From Pseudomonas sp. MPC6 (lineage in GTDB: Bacteria; Pseudomonadota; Gammaproteobacteria; Pseudomonadales; Pseudomonadaceae), in contig NZ_CP034782.1 of NCBI RefSeq assembly GCF_006094435.1, positions 264,215 through 328,214 on the forward strand: a stretch of 64,000 bases of DNA, read 5' to 3'. Within the stretch, counting starts at the first letter, position 1; the number at the start of each line of letters is the position of its first letter. Below the pieces are notes generated by a model. The model searched no databases. It saw only the letters and a program-made list of their open reading frames with translations, and was not told where the DNA came from. The position numbers and the translations under genes were made by a program. This document shows positions 8,835 to 18,308 of this stretch, piece after piece.

Positions 8835-9772
8835 CAGATACCCTCCCGCCGATAGAAGTCGGTGAACCATTGCGGGTCATCCCTGAATTCAACCCGGCCA
8901 TCGCTATAGATACGCGCAGCGGCGCGGCGGGACGAATGACAGAACGAATGAATGCTCATGGGCATGCCGCCGGTATGGGTGTATGCCACTTCAACATGGC
9001 AGTCGATGACCAGCGTCTTGCCTTCAAACCCCATGGGGCCCATGCCGATGCTGTTGCCGAGGTCCTTGAGCTCTTGCTCCAGCTTGGCGACATCCGGATC
9101 CGGGTTAACATCGCCGACAACGCGCAGGCAGGCGGCCTCCTTGCCGATTCGCATACAGGTGTCTTTGTTGCCACCCAGACCCACGCCGATGATGGCCGGT
9201 TGACAGGCCAGGCCACGGCGGCCAAAAGAGGCCATGGTGTCGAGGAAGAAACGCTTGATGCCGTCAATGCCATCACCCGGGAACAGCATGCGGTAGTCGG
9301 TACCGAACAGGCCGCCCTTGTGTACCGTGATGATATCGATCCAGTCACCGCCGGGCTCAAACGTATACTCGACCTCAGGGGCATGAATACCCAAGTTGTT
9401 GTTGTTGTCCTTGCGCGTTAATGGATGCACACGGTTCGGACGCAGCGGAATTTCCTGAGTACCGATGACAACCGACTGACGCAAGGCATTTTCCAGCGCC
9501 ACAAAGCCGCCCTGCACCATGGCCTCATTCCCTGCCTTGACATAAAACCGCGGCAGGCCAGTATCTGCACACATCGGACGCCGGTCCTTTTCGGCAACGT
9601 CGTAGTTGTCCAGCATGGTCTTGATAACAAAGCAGGAGAGGTTTTCGGTCTCCCTGCTCGCGGCCTGCTGCAGGGCACGCTTGTAGTCAGGCGGAATATC
9701 AATGGCCGCCCGGGACATCAGCTCCGTTGCCGTTTCCAGCACCAGTTGCTGCGGTATGGGATTAAAACTCAT
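8834..9772 (-). CDS. Class I fumarase-like hydratase, alpha subunit (4Fe-4S)
   Basis: A 312-residue homologue of the N-terminal half of class I fumarases/TtdA. Likely cluster cysteines are seen in MCADTGLPRF and in GGNKDTCMRIGKEAACLR; HVEVAYTHTGGMP is also typical. It overlaps the flavoprotein gene upstream and the beta gene downstream, each by four bases, so the enzyme is translationally coupled to the dehydrogenase. Substrate cannot be told from the sequence: fumarate, mesaconate or a sulfonated analogue are all possible. Confidence 0.85.
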   Translation of the reverse strand: MSFNPIPQQLVLETATELMSRAAIDIPPDYKRALQQAASRETENLSCFVIKTMLDNYDVAEKDRRPMCADTGLPRFYVKAGNEAMVQGGFVALENALRQSVVIGTQEIPLRPNRVHPLTRKDNNNNLGIHAPEVEYTFEPGGDWIDIITVHKGGLFGTDYRMLFPGDGIDGIKRFFLDTMASFGRRGLACQPAIIGVGLGGNKDTCMRIGKEAACLRVVGDVNPDPDVAKLEQELKDLGNSIGMGPMGFEGKTLVIDCHVEVAYTHTGGMPMSIHSFCHSSRRAAARIYSDGRVEFRDDPQWFTDFYRREGI

Positions 9773-11517
9773 GATGCGACTCCAATTTTATTGTCGTTTT
9801 CTTCTGGTATCAGCGTCTGGCCAGGTTTAACGCGGGTGAATTCAACCGGTATTTCCGTCACGGTAATAGCGTCACCGTCCTGCCGAACCCGCACATAGGT
9901 TGATGTGTCCAGGTCACCCTTTTCGGGGAAATCATCACGAAAGTGAGCGCCCCTTGAGTTCTTGCGCAGCTGAGCCGACTTGATAATCGAGAGGCTGACG
10001 CTGATCTGTGAATGCAGGTTCAGCCAGTCATGCCAGGTCTGGTTATAGGCCTTGCCATGATCGGGAATACCCAGACCCATGAGTTCTTCGCGGATGGCTA
10101 ATACATCGTCATAGGCCCGCACCAGCCCTACTTCGTTGCGAATAATGCCGGCGTCATCCCACATTTTGTCTAACAGGCGATAACGCAGATCGGTCAGATC
10201 ACCCTGGCTCTGGCGAAACGGCGTATCAATGAATTCCAGCGTTTGCGCGATTCGATTTTGGTCAGGTTCAGCGAACTGTCCCTCCCGTAAGACCCAGTCG
10301 GCCATGACATCGCCGGCAATGCCGCCATAGACCGTCGAGTTGGCCACACCGTTACCGCCCAGGCGATTGGCGCCGTGTACACCGCCGGCATCCTCCCCTG
10401 CACAGTAGAGCCCGAGCATCGCGGTTTCGCAGTCTACGTTCACCTCAACGCCGCCCATCATGTAGTGTGCCGTTGGCACCACCTCTACCAGGCCGCCTGC
10501 GAGATCCGCCCCTACATCCTTGCAACGGCTGACCATGCCCTTGAATTTCTTGCGCACATTGTCGACCCCCAGGTGCGCCATGCTGATATGTACGCCACCA
10601 CTTTTGGTTGTATTGCCCTTGCGCATTTCGCGATAGATCGAACGGGATACCACATCACGGGTGGCGCGCTCGCCACGCTCATCATAGGAGTGCATGAAGC
10701 GCTCTCCCTTGCCGTTGAGCAGGTGGCCGCCCGCGCCGCGCAGGCCCTCCTCCAGCACCGTACCGGTCAAACGCGTGCCTTCGCCGGCCAGCAATCCGGT
10801 GGGGTGGAACTGCACCATTTCCATATCGCGCAGATTGAGACCCGCCCGTAGCGCCATGGCCAGACCATCGCAGGATTTTTCGCCGGACGGCGTGTGGTAA
10901 CGGTACATCGTAGGGCCGCCGCCAGTGCCCAGCATCACGGCCTTGGCCTGAACAAACAGAGGCTTACCGGTGCGGATATTAAGCATCAGAATGCCCGATA
11001 TCCGGCTGCCATCTTCGGACTGGATAATCTCGATGGCCCGGTGATCCTCAAGCCTGTCGATAGGCCGAGACCACACCTGCTCGGCCAAGCGGTTGATGAT
11101 TTCGATACCCGTCAGGTCGCCTTTATGAATGGTGCGATCGAACGTCTGGCCCGCAAATGCCTTGCCATGCAAGGAGCCGTCGTCAACACGGTCAAAGAAG
11201 CATCCAATCTCGTTTTCCAGCTCAAGCACTCGCTTGGGCGCGGTTTCTACCAGTTTCCAGGCCAGTTCCTGATTGGGAATCCAGTAGCCGCCATGGATGG
11301 TATCCATAAAGTGACGTTCGACAGAGTCACCATCATTCAAGGCAACGTTGTATCCCCCCTGCACCATTCGGGTACAGCCACACTTTCCCAGCAACCCTTT
11401 AACGGCCACGGTAATCTTGAGGTCCGGATTGCTTTTATGGGCATGAAGCGCTGCGAATAAACCGGCGCCACCAGAGCCGAGAATCAGAATATCGGTTTGT
11501 TTAGTTTCAATAGTCAT
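9769..11517 (-). CDS. Succinate dehydrogenase/fumarate reductase-like flavoprotein subunit
   Basis: A 582-residue FAD protein with the Rossmann motif ILGSGGAGLFAA, substrate-site motifs QFHPTGLL and RDVVSRSIYRE, and the flavin loop GANRLGGNGVANS. The position that in SdhA/FrdA holds the histidine attached covalently to FAD (in RSHTVAAQGG) here reads GCTRMVQGG, so the His appears replaced by Cys and FAD is probably not attached in the usual way. The start at 11517 gives a normal N-terminus. The complex should oxidise a succinate-like dicarboxylate and reduce quinone through the co-encoded subunits. Context argues for a specialised substrate rather than the TCA cycle. Confidence 0.85.
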   Translation of the reverse strand: MTIETKQTDILILGSGGAGLFAALHAHKSNPDLKITVAVKGLLGKCGCTRMVQGGYNVALNDGDSVERHFMDTIHGGYWIPNQELAWKLVETAPKRVLELENEIGCFFDRVDDGSLHGKAFAGQTFDRTIHKGDLTGIEIINRLAEQVWSRPIDRLEDHRAIEIIQSEDGSRISGILMLNIRTGKPLFVQAKAVMLGTGGGPTMYRYHTPSGEKSCDGLAMALRAGLNLRDMEMVQFHPTGLLAGEGTRLTGTVLEEGLRGAGGHLLNGKGERFMHSYDERGERATRDVVSRSIYREMRKGNTTKSGGVHISMAHLGVDNVRKKFKGMVSRCKDVGADLAGGLVEVVPTAHYMMGGVEVNVDCETAMLGLYCAGEDAGGVHGANRLGGNGVANSTVYGGIAGDVMADWVLREGQFAEPDQNRIAQTLEFIDTPFRQSQGDLTDLRYRLLDKMWDDAGIIRNEVGLVRAYDDVLAIREELMGLGIPDHGKAYNQTWHDWLNLHSQISVSLSIIKSAQLRKNSRGAHFRDDFPEKGDLDTSTYVRVRQDGDAITVTEIPVEFTRVKPGQTLIPEENDNKIGVAS

Positions 11518-11556
11518 ACCGTCTCCCATGCATCCTCAAAGGACACAATAAGCTGT

Positions 11557-11895
11557 TTAAAATGCCCTAAGAAGAAACAAGCAACCGGTCGCCGCAGCGC
11601 CGGTCGCGGCGACGGAAATCAAATACCCCTGCCACTCTTTCCAGGCAAAAAACTCGATAACTAGCAGGCGCACACCGCCTAAAAGGTGAACCGCGAGCAA
11701 ACCCACTAAACCGGCTTCGGCAAACTTGATCAGCGGGGCATCAGCCCAATAGAGGAAACCGTCCAGCACATGGCTTCCCTGGAGAACTAGACTTAACACC
11801 AGAAAGTGAAACGGTAGGAAAAGCGCAAGGGCAACGCCCGACCAACGCTGGACAAACGAGGCCCAGTATTCTTTTTTATCGCGGTTGGTTTTCAC
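11557..11895 (-). CDS. Succinate dehydrogenase-like membrane anchor (SdhD position)
   Basis: A 112-residue protein starting at the GTG at 11895, which overlaps the previous stop (GTGA) and has AGGAGGG upstream. Three membrane helices are visible (VALALFLPFHFLVLSLVL, a central AGLVGLLAVHLLGGVRLLVIEF, and a final AATGAAATGCLFLL). Histidines in helices 1 and 2 could bind quinone or heme. A longer in-frame start at 11985 lies inside sdhC and is unlikely. Confidence 0.75.
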   Translation of the reverse strand: MKTNRDKKEYWASFVQRWSGVALALFLPFHFLVLSLVLQGSHVLDGFLYWADAPLIKFAEAGLVGLLAVHLLGGVRLLVIEFFAWKEWQGYLISVAATGAAATGCLFLLRAF

Positions 11896-12230
11896 AACAC
11901 CAGCCCTCCTATTGCAGAGATACCTGTCACGCAGAGCATCAGGAAGAACACAGTCAGAACGCGGTTTACAATCGCTCCTCTCCACCCCAATACTTCAAAT
12001 GCGACAGTACGCAGTCCAATGGAAGAGTGAACAGCAGCTGCAATCGTGAATACCGAGTAGAAAACTCCCATGACATAATTTTCGCTGGTGCGCTGCAAAA
12101 TTTCAGCCGAAGACAACCCACCCTGAATCGCGATAATCATCCCAACGATATGTATCACCACAAACAATCCCAGTAACATGGCGCTAACACGATGCAAGAG
12201 CCACAACTTGAACTCGATTCGAGTGCTCAT
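11892..12230 (-). CDS. Succinate dehydrogenase-like membrane anchor (SdhC position)
   Basis: A 112-residue protein with three membrane helices, including WLLHRVSAMLLGLFVVIHIVGMI and AAAVHSSIGLRTVAFEVLGW, the latter resembling the heme-histidine helix of SDH anchors. It overlaps the iron-sulfur gene before it and the second anchor after it by four bases each. With its partner it anchors the dehydrogenase to the cytoplasmic membrane and passes electrons to quinone. Confidence 0.78.
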   Translation of the reverse strand: MSTRIEFKLWLLHRVSAMLLGLFVVIHIVGMIIAIQGGLSSAEILQRTSENYVMGVFYSVFTIAAAVHSSIGLRTVAFEVLGWRGAIVNRVLTVFFLMLCVTGISAIGGLVL

Positions 12231-12952
12231 ATGTCCCCCTTCAGCGTTGCAAAGGCTACCGCCCTTTTAAGGCCGGCAATGGAACGTGTAGGATTCAGTT
12301 CCAATGGGCAGCGGGCCATACACTGGGAGTTGGTATGGCAGTTCTGACAGCCGCCATCACCGCTCACTGCTTTCAGGCGCTCTGGGTTCGCGAAGTCTTT
12401 GGCATCATTGATCAGTGACCAGGCACGTTGGAGTGCCGCAGGGCCCAGGTAGGCGGGGTTAGACGCCACCACATCACAGGCGGCGTAGCAGATGCCACAA
12501 TTAATACATTCGATGGCCTCGTCGACTTTCGCGCGCTGCTTGTCTTGCGGCTTGATTGGCGCGAACTCCTGCACCGCCGATTCTGCCGGCTCAAATCGGC
12601 CTTTGGCTTGCTGCCACTTGTCAAAGAATGGTTCCATATCAACCACCAAATCTTTGACAACCGGCAAGTTAGCCAGCGGCTCAAGCCTCAATGCATCATT
12701 CTCTACGACGTTGCGTACCAAGGTGCGGCAGGTCCAGCGAGGCTTGCCGTTAACCTGCATTGCACAGGAACCACACATACCGACCCTGCAGGCAAATCGA
12801 TACGACAGGGAACTATCAACCGATCGCTGAATATGGGTCAAAAGATCAAGAATTGTTTGCTCCTCAACAAAAGGAACCTGGAACTCTTCAAAACCACCTT
12901 CCTCTTTTCCTCGCCAGACTGATACGGTTATTTTTTTGTGATTATGTTCCAT
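12227..12952 (-). CDS. Succinate dehydrogenase-like iron-sulfur subunit
   Basis: A 241-residue SdhB/FrdB homologue. The N-terminal 2Fe-2S domain has CRVGMCGSC and a later CRTLV. The C-terminal ferredoxin domain has CINCGICYAAC and CQNCHTNSQCMARCPLELNPT, giving the 4Fe-4S and 3Fe-4S ligands. It is the first gene of a tightly overlapping operon: iron-sulfur, two anchors, flavoprotein, hydratase alpha and beta, mmsA. GTGAGG precedes the ATG. The gene order differs from the usual sdhCDAB, as expected for an independent catabolic copy. Confidence 0.85.
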   Translation of the reverse strand: MEHNHKKITVSVWRGKEEGGFEEFQVPFVEEQTILDLLTHIQRSVDSSLSYRFACRVGMCGSCAMQVNGKPRWTCRTLVRNVVENDALRLEPLANLPVVKDLVVDMEPFFDKWQQAKGRFEPAESAVQEFAPIKPQDKQRAKVDEAIECINCGICYAACDVVASNPAYLGPAALQRAWSLINDAKDFANPERLKAVSGDGGCQNCHTNSQCMARCPLELNPTRSIAGLKRAVAFATLKGDI

Positions 12953-13082
12953 ATTTTTTGCGCCTCACCGGAAGTACATGACTGCAGAATTACTGGCTAC
13001 CGTTTCATACAGTCGATCTTATAACCGCAGATCTACTTATGCCATCCATATAAATTTAATAACAGCTTAAGGATTTATTAAT

Positions 13083-13730
13083 ATGATGGTCGAGCAACGC
13101 CGTCCCTTTCCTGCTGAACTCATTTGCGAGGCTGCCGATCGCGTGCTCAAGCAATACAGTTACATAGAAGCCAGCCGTTCACTCGGCATTGGCAAGTCGG
13201 CACTCCGCCGCTGGGCCAGCCAGGCTCAGCAGGAGCGCGAAGGTCTCACTCCGCAGAGCAAAGCACTGACACCGGAACAGCAAAAATCCAGGAGCTGGAA
13301 GCCCGGATCATCAGCCTCGGACGGGAGAGATCGATACTAAAAGGCTACCGCGCTCTGATGTCGGAAGATCACGAAAATACGTGCTGATCATTCAGCTTAG
13401 CGTCCATGATCCGGTTGATTGACAGTGCAATGTGATTGAAATCAACCGCTCAAGCTACTACGCCCACCGCCTCAGGTGCCGGACTCCTGATGTCGAACGG
13501 CTTCAGTTGTGCAGCCGGGTGAGTGAGCTGTTCTCGCAAAGCGCAGTGCTGCAGGTAGCCGCACATCCTGTTGATGATGGGTAAAGACGGTAAATGAGCA
13601 ACTGGGTCGGTTCAAGGTGCGCAGCTTGATGCGTGCGCTTGAACTCATAAACAAGCAGCCGGGGTCGCTTGCCTACAAACAAGCGTAAGCGATCCATGAA
13701 CACCGTCTTCCAATAAATGGGGTTGATGCT
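13083..13730 (+). pseudogene. IS3-family transposase remnant (orfA and orfB, frameshifted)
   Basis: The 5' part encodes OrfA (RRPFPAELICEAADRVLKQYSY, SLGIGKSALRRWASQ), which changes frame near 13285 to continue as KIQELEARIISLGRERSILK. OrfB traces follow in broken frames (NRSSYYAHRLR, VERLQLCSRVSELFSQS, RSLMRALELINKQPGS) up to about 13730. Several frameshifts and deletions make it inactive. It separates the dehydrogenase operon promoter from the porin/transporter block and marks a join between two segments. Confidence 0.8.
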
Positions 13731-13996
13731 TACTGTGGCGTCGCTGGTGTGCAGTTCCACAGCAGCAGCGCTTCGTAGCCCTCGACGCTGTTGACCTGAG
13801 GCAGGCACTCGAGGATGTGGTGCACGTAGGCGTAGGTCTCTTGGCCGTTGGCCTTGGCGGTTTCCACCAAGCTGTAGAGTTGGGCACTGGCGGTCGCGTC
13901 TTTGGGCGTGTCGCTGACTCGACTCACAGGATCGGAACGCGTCGCCGCCATCCAGAACCTGCTGGCCATCGCCAAACTGAACGGATATTGAGCCAT
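13730..13996 (-). pseudogene. IS66-family transposase, C-terminal remnant
   Basis: ASAQLYSLVETAKANGQETYAYVHHILECLP followed by VEGYEALLLWNC is the typical extreme C-terminus of IS66 TnpC. The upstream part is missing or scrambled (to about 14110), and it abuts the IS3 remnant directly. Confidence 0.8.
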
Positions 13997-14155
13997 CCGC
14001 CTGGCTCAAGGACACGTTGGAAAAGCTTCCCGCCTGGCCAACAACGAATCGATGAGCTATTGCCCCTCAGCGCCGAAACCTGAGTAAAGGTGCCGGCCGG
14101 ACGTACGATCAACTGCGCGGCTGCGCTCGGGCTCCACAGGGCGGAACCATAAAAG

Positions 14156-14186
14156 CACCCTGCGAAAGGCTAGCCTTCGCAGGGTG
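14156..14186 (-). terminator. Terminator downstream of the porin gene
   Basis: A perfect 11-bp stem CACCCTGCGAA/TTCGCAGGGTG around a small loop that is itself self-complementary, followed on the minus strand by CTTTT. It lies 110 bp past the porin stop. Confidence 0.75.
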
Positions 14187-14297
14187 TGGGAATGACGATC
14201 TCATCAGGCAAGCCCGTAGCGCGACCCAGGCTTGCCTGAGCTACTCCGCCAAACAGGATGCAACTACCTGACAGCCCCGTCAGCAACGAGGCAACTG

Positions 14298-15551
14298 TCA
14301 GAGCAGCGGCAGGGTGTAGCTGGCGATCAGACGGTTTTCGTCGATATCGTTGGTGAAGTTCGAACGCACCATGGCATTGCGCCAGCGCACGCTGAAGTTC
14401 TTCAGGGTGCCTTCCTGGAACACGTACATCAACTCGGTGTCGCGCTCCCACTCCTTGCCGTCGCCGGCAGCGTCCAGATCGACGTTATCACCGCTCAGGT
14501 AGCGGGTCATGAAGGTCAGCCCAGGGATACCGATGCCAGCGAAGTTGTAGTCGTAACGCACCTGCCAGGACGTCTCGTCCTTGTTGGCGAAATCGCTGAT
14601 CTGCACATAGTTGACGAGGAACGGGTCGGTGCCGTTGAGATAGGCGAAGCCGGTGTCGCCGCTCATATTCTGGTAGCCGATGCCGAATTTGTGCACGCCC
14701 AGGCCATAGGTGAGCATCGCGCCCAGCGCCTTGTTGTCGACGTTGCTGTGGCCGTCCCCGGTGGAATGCGCATAGCGCAAATCAGTCTTCAGGCTCTGCC
14801 CTTCGCCCAGCGGCAGCACATGCACCAGGTTGAAGGAGTTCTGCGTATACAGATCCTCCAGGTTGGAGTGGTAGTAGGCCGTGCTCAGCTCCTTGTTGAG
14901 CTGGTAGGTGCCGCCGAGGAACCGGAAGGAATCGGTCAGGATACCATCGGTGAAGGTGAAGTCGCGCCGGCTACCGGCGGTCATAGACAGGTCTTCGAAA
15001 TCGCCAGAATTGCGGTTGTTGACCTCGCGCACATAGCCGCCATCGAGGGTCAGGCCGTCGATTTCCTGGGAAAGCAGTTGGCCGCCCTTGAATACCTGCG
15101 GTGTCAGGCGGCTGTCGCTGGAGGAAATGGCCATGTTCTTGAACTGCATGCTGCCGACGCGTAGGGTGGTCTTGGACAGCTTGGCCTTGGCGGCCACCGC
15201 CAGGTCGGAGGAGTAATCCTGGGAGCCGCCCGAGCGGTCGGGCACCAGCAGACCACTGCCGGCGGTGCCCCCTCCTGAGTCCAGCTTGAAGCCGAGCATG
15301 CCGATGGCATCGATGCCGAAGCCCGCCGTACCCTCGGTATAGCCGGAGTTCATGCGCAGAATGAAACCTTGCGCCCATTCTTCCTGTTTGGCCTGGCTGG
15401 CGGCGGCCTGACGGAAATCACGATTGAAATAGAAGTTGCGCGCTTCGATGCTGGCCTTGCTGTCCTTGATGAATTCGGCGTTGGCGACTTGGCTCAGGGA
15501 CATGCCCAGAGTGACGGCGACTACGGCCAGCGCCAGGGAGGTCTTTCTCAT
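14298..15551 (-). CDS. OprD-family outer membrane porin
   Basis: A 417-residue porin with a signal peptide from the ATG at 15551 (RKTSLALAVVAVTLGMSLSQVANA cut before EFI); CTGGAGA precedes the start. OprD-family marks are the early FIKDSKASIEARNFYFNRDFRQ, KEEWAQGFILRMNSGYTEG and many amphipathic strands ending in YTLPLL. Such porins take up amino acids and small organic acids. Close to tctABC and tauE in the same direction, it is likely the outer-membrane entry for the substrate of this cluster. It has its own 370-bp upstream region. Confidence 0.85.
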   Translation of the reverse strand: MRKTSLALAVVAVTLGMSLSQVANAEFIKDSKASIEARNFYFNRDFRQAAASQAKQEEWAQGFILRMNSGYTEGTAGFGIDAIGMLGFKLDSGGGTAGSGLLVPDRSGGSQDYSSDLAVAAKAKLSKTTLRVGSMQFKNMAISSSDSRLTPQVFKGGQLLSQEIDGLTLDGGYVREVNNRNSGDFEDLSMTAGSRRDFTFTDGILTDSFRFLGGTYQLNKELSTAYYHSNLEDLYTQNSFNLVHVLPLGEGQSLKTDLRYAHSTGDGHSNVDNKALGAMLTYGLGVHKFGIGYQNMSGDTGFAYLNGTDPFLVNYVQISDFANKDETSWQVRYDYNFAGIGIPGLTFMTRYLSGDNVDLDAAGDGKEWERDTELMYVFQEGTLKNFSVRWRNAMVRSNFTNDIDENRLIASYTLPLL

Positions 15552-15922
15552 TATGATTTTCTCCAGTATTTTTATGGGTGGCTCATCGACACGGGCGCAC
15601 ACTTAGACCACGAAGAGGCAGGCACGCGCCGAATTCGTGGGCTCACTCTTGCCCGGTTCGGCGTCCGGATAGGCCGGCGGCATGCGAGGTGAACCGAAAA
15701 TCTGGGGTACATGGCAACTTGATCGAAGCACCGGGACACCCTGGCGAACAGCAGGAAGATAGTCTTGCTCAGCACAATTTCCGCATCTTCGAACCAGTAC
15801 TCATCGCTGAGCAGTAATCGGGGTATCGCAAGCTCGGATCGGTATCGGGGCGGAGATTCAACGGCTTACTTTTATAAAAAATCACTTCGCGCGAAACGGG
15901 AGAAGTTCCAAAAGCCATTTCA
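15552..15922. other. Leader region of the porin gene
   Basis: No gene found in 371 bp between the tauE stop and the porin start. It presumably holds the porin promoter; no box could be assigned with confidence. Confidence 0.4.
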
Positions 15923-16690
15923 CTAAAATAGCAAAGGGCGAGCAGCCAAAAAGACTCCAAACAGCAACAGGAAGATCCAAATGATCTTTTGAAACATATC
16001 GGCATCAAGCCGATGGGTCAGCAGATGACCAAGTATCGTAGATAGAAATGCCAACGGCAAGAAAAGTAAATAGAGGCCAATCAAACGAGGTGTAATCAAG
16101 CCAGAAGACAAATAACTTATAGGAATTACAACGCCACTTAGAATATAGAACCCGCTAATGGTACCTTTGAACTGATCCTGACTCCAACCTCTGAGTCCAC
16201 CATAAATACTGAAAACGACACCACGGAGGGCGTAAGCAGACCCAAGCATGCCTGCAAGACCTCCGAACAGATAACTCCAGCCATCTGACTTTAACTGTAA
16301 TTGCGATTTAGGCCCTAAACGCCACAAAGCCATGGCAACGAGCAAAACGCCAAGTAAGCTCTTGACCACAACTTCATTGCCTAAACTCAACAGCATGACA
16401 CCAAGAGGGATACCAACTAAGGCTGCGACGGATGTACGTTTTAGCGAACTAAGCTGCAGTGATCGCCGCCCCTGCCAAAGCGCATTAACCGAAATAGTTG
16501 TGGAGAGACAAATAATCAAAGGCACAGCTTCACGTATATCAATGAACATTGCCAGCAGAGGAACCGCCAGCAAACCATCACCAAAGCCGATCGCCGCGCG
16601 CAGCAATAATGAAAAAAAAAGTATCAAACCGATGCAACTTAGGTTATCCGACGCCATTGCCAGGCTAAGTGATGACGAGATGTATTCCAT
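15923..16690 (-). CDS. tauE: TauE/SafE-family sulfite exporter
   Basis: A 255-residue protein with about eight membrane segments and the family pattern in two halves (IGFGDGLLAVPLLAMFIDIREAVPL and LFGGLAGMLGSAYALRGVVFSIYGGL). TauE/SafE proteins in organosulfonate-degrading bacteria export sulfite or sulfoacetate. It follows tctA by 100 bp in the same direction and is probably transcribed with it. Together with YeiH and SorAB it gives three separate routes for removing sulfite or sulfate, which strongly colours the interpretation of the neighbouring catabolic operon. Confidence 0.8.
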   Translation of the reverse strand: MEYISSSLSLAMASDNLSCIGLILFFSLLLRAAIGFGDGLLAVPLLAMFIDIREAVPLIICLSTTISVNALWQGRRSLQLSSLKRTSVAALVGIPLGVMLLSLGNEVVVKSLLGVLLVAMALWRLGPKSQLQLKSDGWSYLFGGLAGMLGSAYALRGVVFSIYGGLRGWSQDQFKGTISGFYILSGVVIPISYLSSGLITPRLIGLYLLFLPLAFLSTILGHLLTHRLDADMFQKIIWIFLLLFGVFLAARPLLF

Positions 16691-16790
16691 TTATTTAGCC
16701 TATTAATAGCAAACTAAAGCGTACGCCATAATCCTGAAAATGGGACACTCCTAGATCAGTGCCCCATTCCCAAGACTCCCTAGCCTTATT

Positions 16791-18308
16791 TCACTGTTTC
16801 ACTGTTTCACTGTTGGCATTAATGGCCGTGGGCTTGGCAGCAAGGCTATTCTTGATCAGGAAGAACAGCGTAAGCGCGGTGAGCGTCCAGAACACCCAAG
16901 TAATCACACTACGAAACAGTATTGAAAAATCGCCATTGGACATCAACATCGACTGCCGAAAGTTGTCCTCAAGCAAAGGGCCCAATATAAAAGCGATCAG
17001 AAAAGGAGCAGCAGGCACGTCCAGCCGCATCATGAGGTAGCCGAGCAAGCCTAAGACAAACATGACCAAAATATCAAACATTGAATTGTTAACAGCATAT
17101 GTCCCAAAAACGCAAAGCACCAATACCGCTGGCATGAGTATCGATTTAGGAATATCTGCAACAAATCCAAAGATACGTATGGAGAAGCCGCCAATAAAGA
17201 ACAGGAAAAAAGAGCTCAAAATCAAGCCCATAAACAACGCATAAACGAGAGTGCCATTGGTCTCAAAAAGCATGGGCCCGGGTTGAATTCCGTGAATCAT
17301 GAAAGCACCGATAATGATGGCGGTGATCACATCCCCAGGAATACCCAATGCTAGCAATGGAATCAGGGTAGAGCCACAAACCCCATTGTTACCTGATTCA
17401 GCTGCGGCAACGCCCTCAAGCTCGCCTTTACCAAAATTATCTTTATTGGGGGATTTCCGTTTCGCCTCACTGTACGAAAGAAATGCAGCAGGTGCGGCAC
17501 CTATGCCCGGAATGGCTCCGAGTATGGCACCGATGATGCCGCCCCGAAAAATCGTTCGAAAGCAACGTTTATACTCTTGAAGAGTAATGCTATTACAACC
17601 CAGCTCCCGAACCTTTCCATGGGCGTCGGATGGGTTCATGGCAAAGGCGATAATTTCCGGCAGCGCGAACAATCCGATCAGGACAGCGATGAAATTGAAC
17701 CCGCCCATCAGGTTTACATTGCCCATGATAAATCGATCTGTGCCGTAAACCAGATCCAAACCGACAGTAGCAAGCAGTAACCCCAAGGCAGCAGAGACCA
17801 TACCTTTCATCAACCGGTCACCGGATATTCCAGCGATAATCATCAGCGAGAACACCATCAGTGTGAAAAACTCCGGTGGCCCGAAGCTCATTGCAAAGGA
17901 AGCTAGCCAACCAGCAAATAGAATCAGCGCTAGGTTCGATATTATATCCGCCGTACAGGATGCATATAACGCCATGCTCAAAGCTTTACCCGCCTGCCCC
18001 TTTTCAGCCAGAGGATATCCATCCAGCACGGTCGCACTGGAAGCCGGCGTACCGGGAGTCTTGATCAGAATCGCCGGTATGGAACCACCAAAAACACCGC
18101 CCTTATATACCCCCAGAAGCAACAGAATACCCACTACAGGTTCCAGCGCGAAGGTAAAAGGTAGGGTGAGCGCCACCGCCATAGTGGCAGACATACCTGG
18201 AATAGCCCCGCAAATCACACCAATAGCAACGCCAATCGCAAGTGCAAGGATACTGTCAAACTGAGCAACCAGCGAAAAAGCCCCCATCAACGTATCAAGA
18301 AAACTCAT
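16791..18308 (-). CDS. tctA: Tripartite tricarboxylate transporter, large membrane subunit
   Basis: A 505-residue TctA protein with about twelve membrane segments. Recognisable stretches are GVAIGVICGAIPGMSATMAVAL, PAILIKTPGTPASSATVLDGYPLA and GIPGDVITAIIIGAFMIHGIQPGP. TctA forms the sodium- or proton-driven channel that imports a carboxylate delivered by TctC. It overlaps tctB by four bases. The last codons and stop lie in three direct repeats of TTTCACTG, a minor oddity. Confidence 0.9.
   Translation of the reverse strand: MSFLDTLMGAFSLVAQFDSILALAIGVAIGVICGAIPGMSATMAVALTLPFTFALEPVVGILLLLGVYKGGVFGGSIPAILIKTPGTPASSATVLDGYPLAEKGQAGKALSMALYASCTADIISNLALILFAGWLASFAMSFGPPEFFTLMVFSLMIIAGISGDRLMKGMVSAALGLLLATVGLDLVYGTDRFIMGNVNLMGGFNFIAVLIGLFALPEIIAFAMNPSDAHGKVRELGCNSITLQEYKRCFRTIFRGGIIGAILGAIPGIGAAPAAFLSYSEAKRKSPNKDNFGKGELEGVAAAESGNNGVCGSTLIPLLALGIPGDVITAIIIGAFMIHGIQPGPMLFETNGTLVYALFMGLILSSFFLFFIGGFSIRIFGFVADIPKSILMPAVLVLCVFGTYAVNNSMFDILVMFVLGLLGYLMMRLDVPAAPFLIAFILGPLLEDNFRQSMLMSNGDFSILFRSVITWVFWTLTALTLFFLIKNSLAAKPTAINANSETVKQ

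Noticed and set aside
14232..15164. Long plus-strand frame opposite the porin gene
   Set aside because: It is the mirror of a high-GC coding strand; the porin has a signal peptide, ribosome site and family motifs.
16791..16815. TTTCACTG x 3 at the tctA stop as a further centromere-like site
   Set aside because: It lacks the GTGAAAA half of the palindrome and is a simple direct repeat; treated as coincidence.
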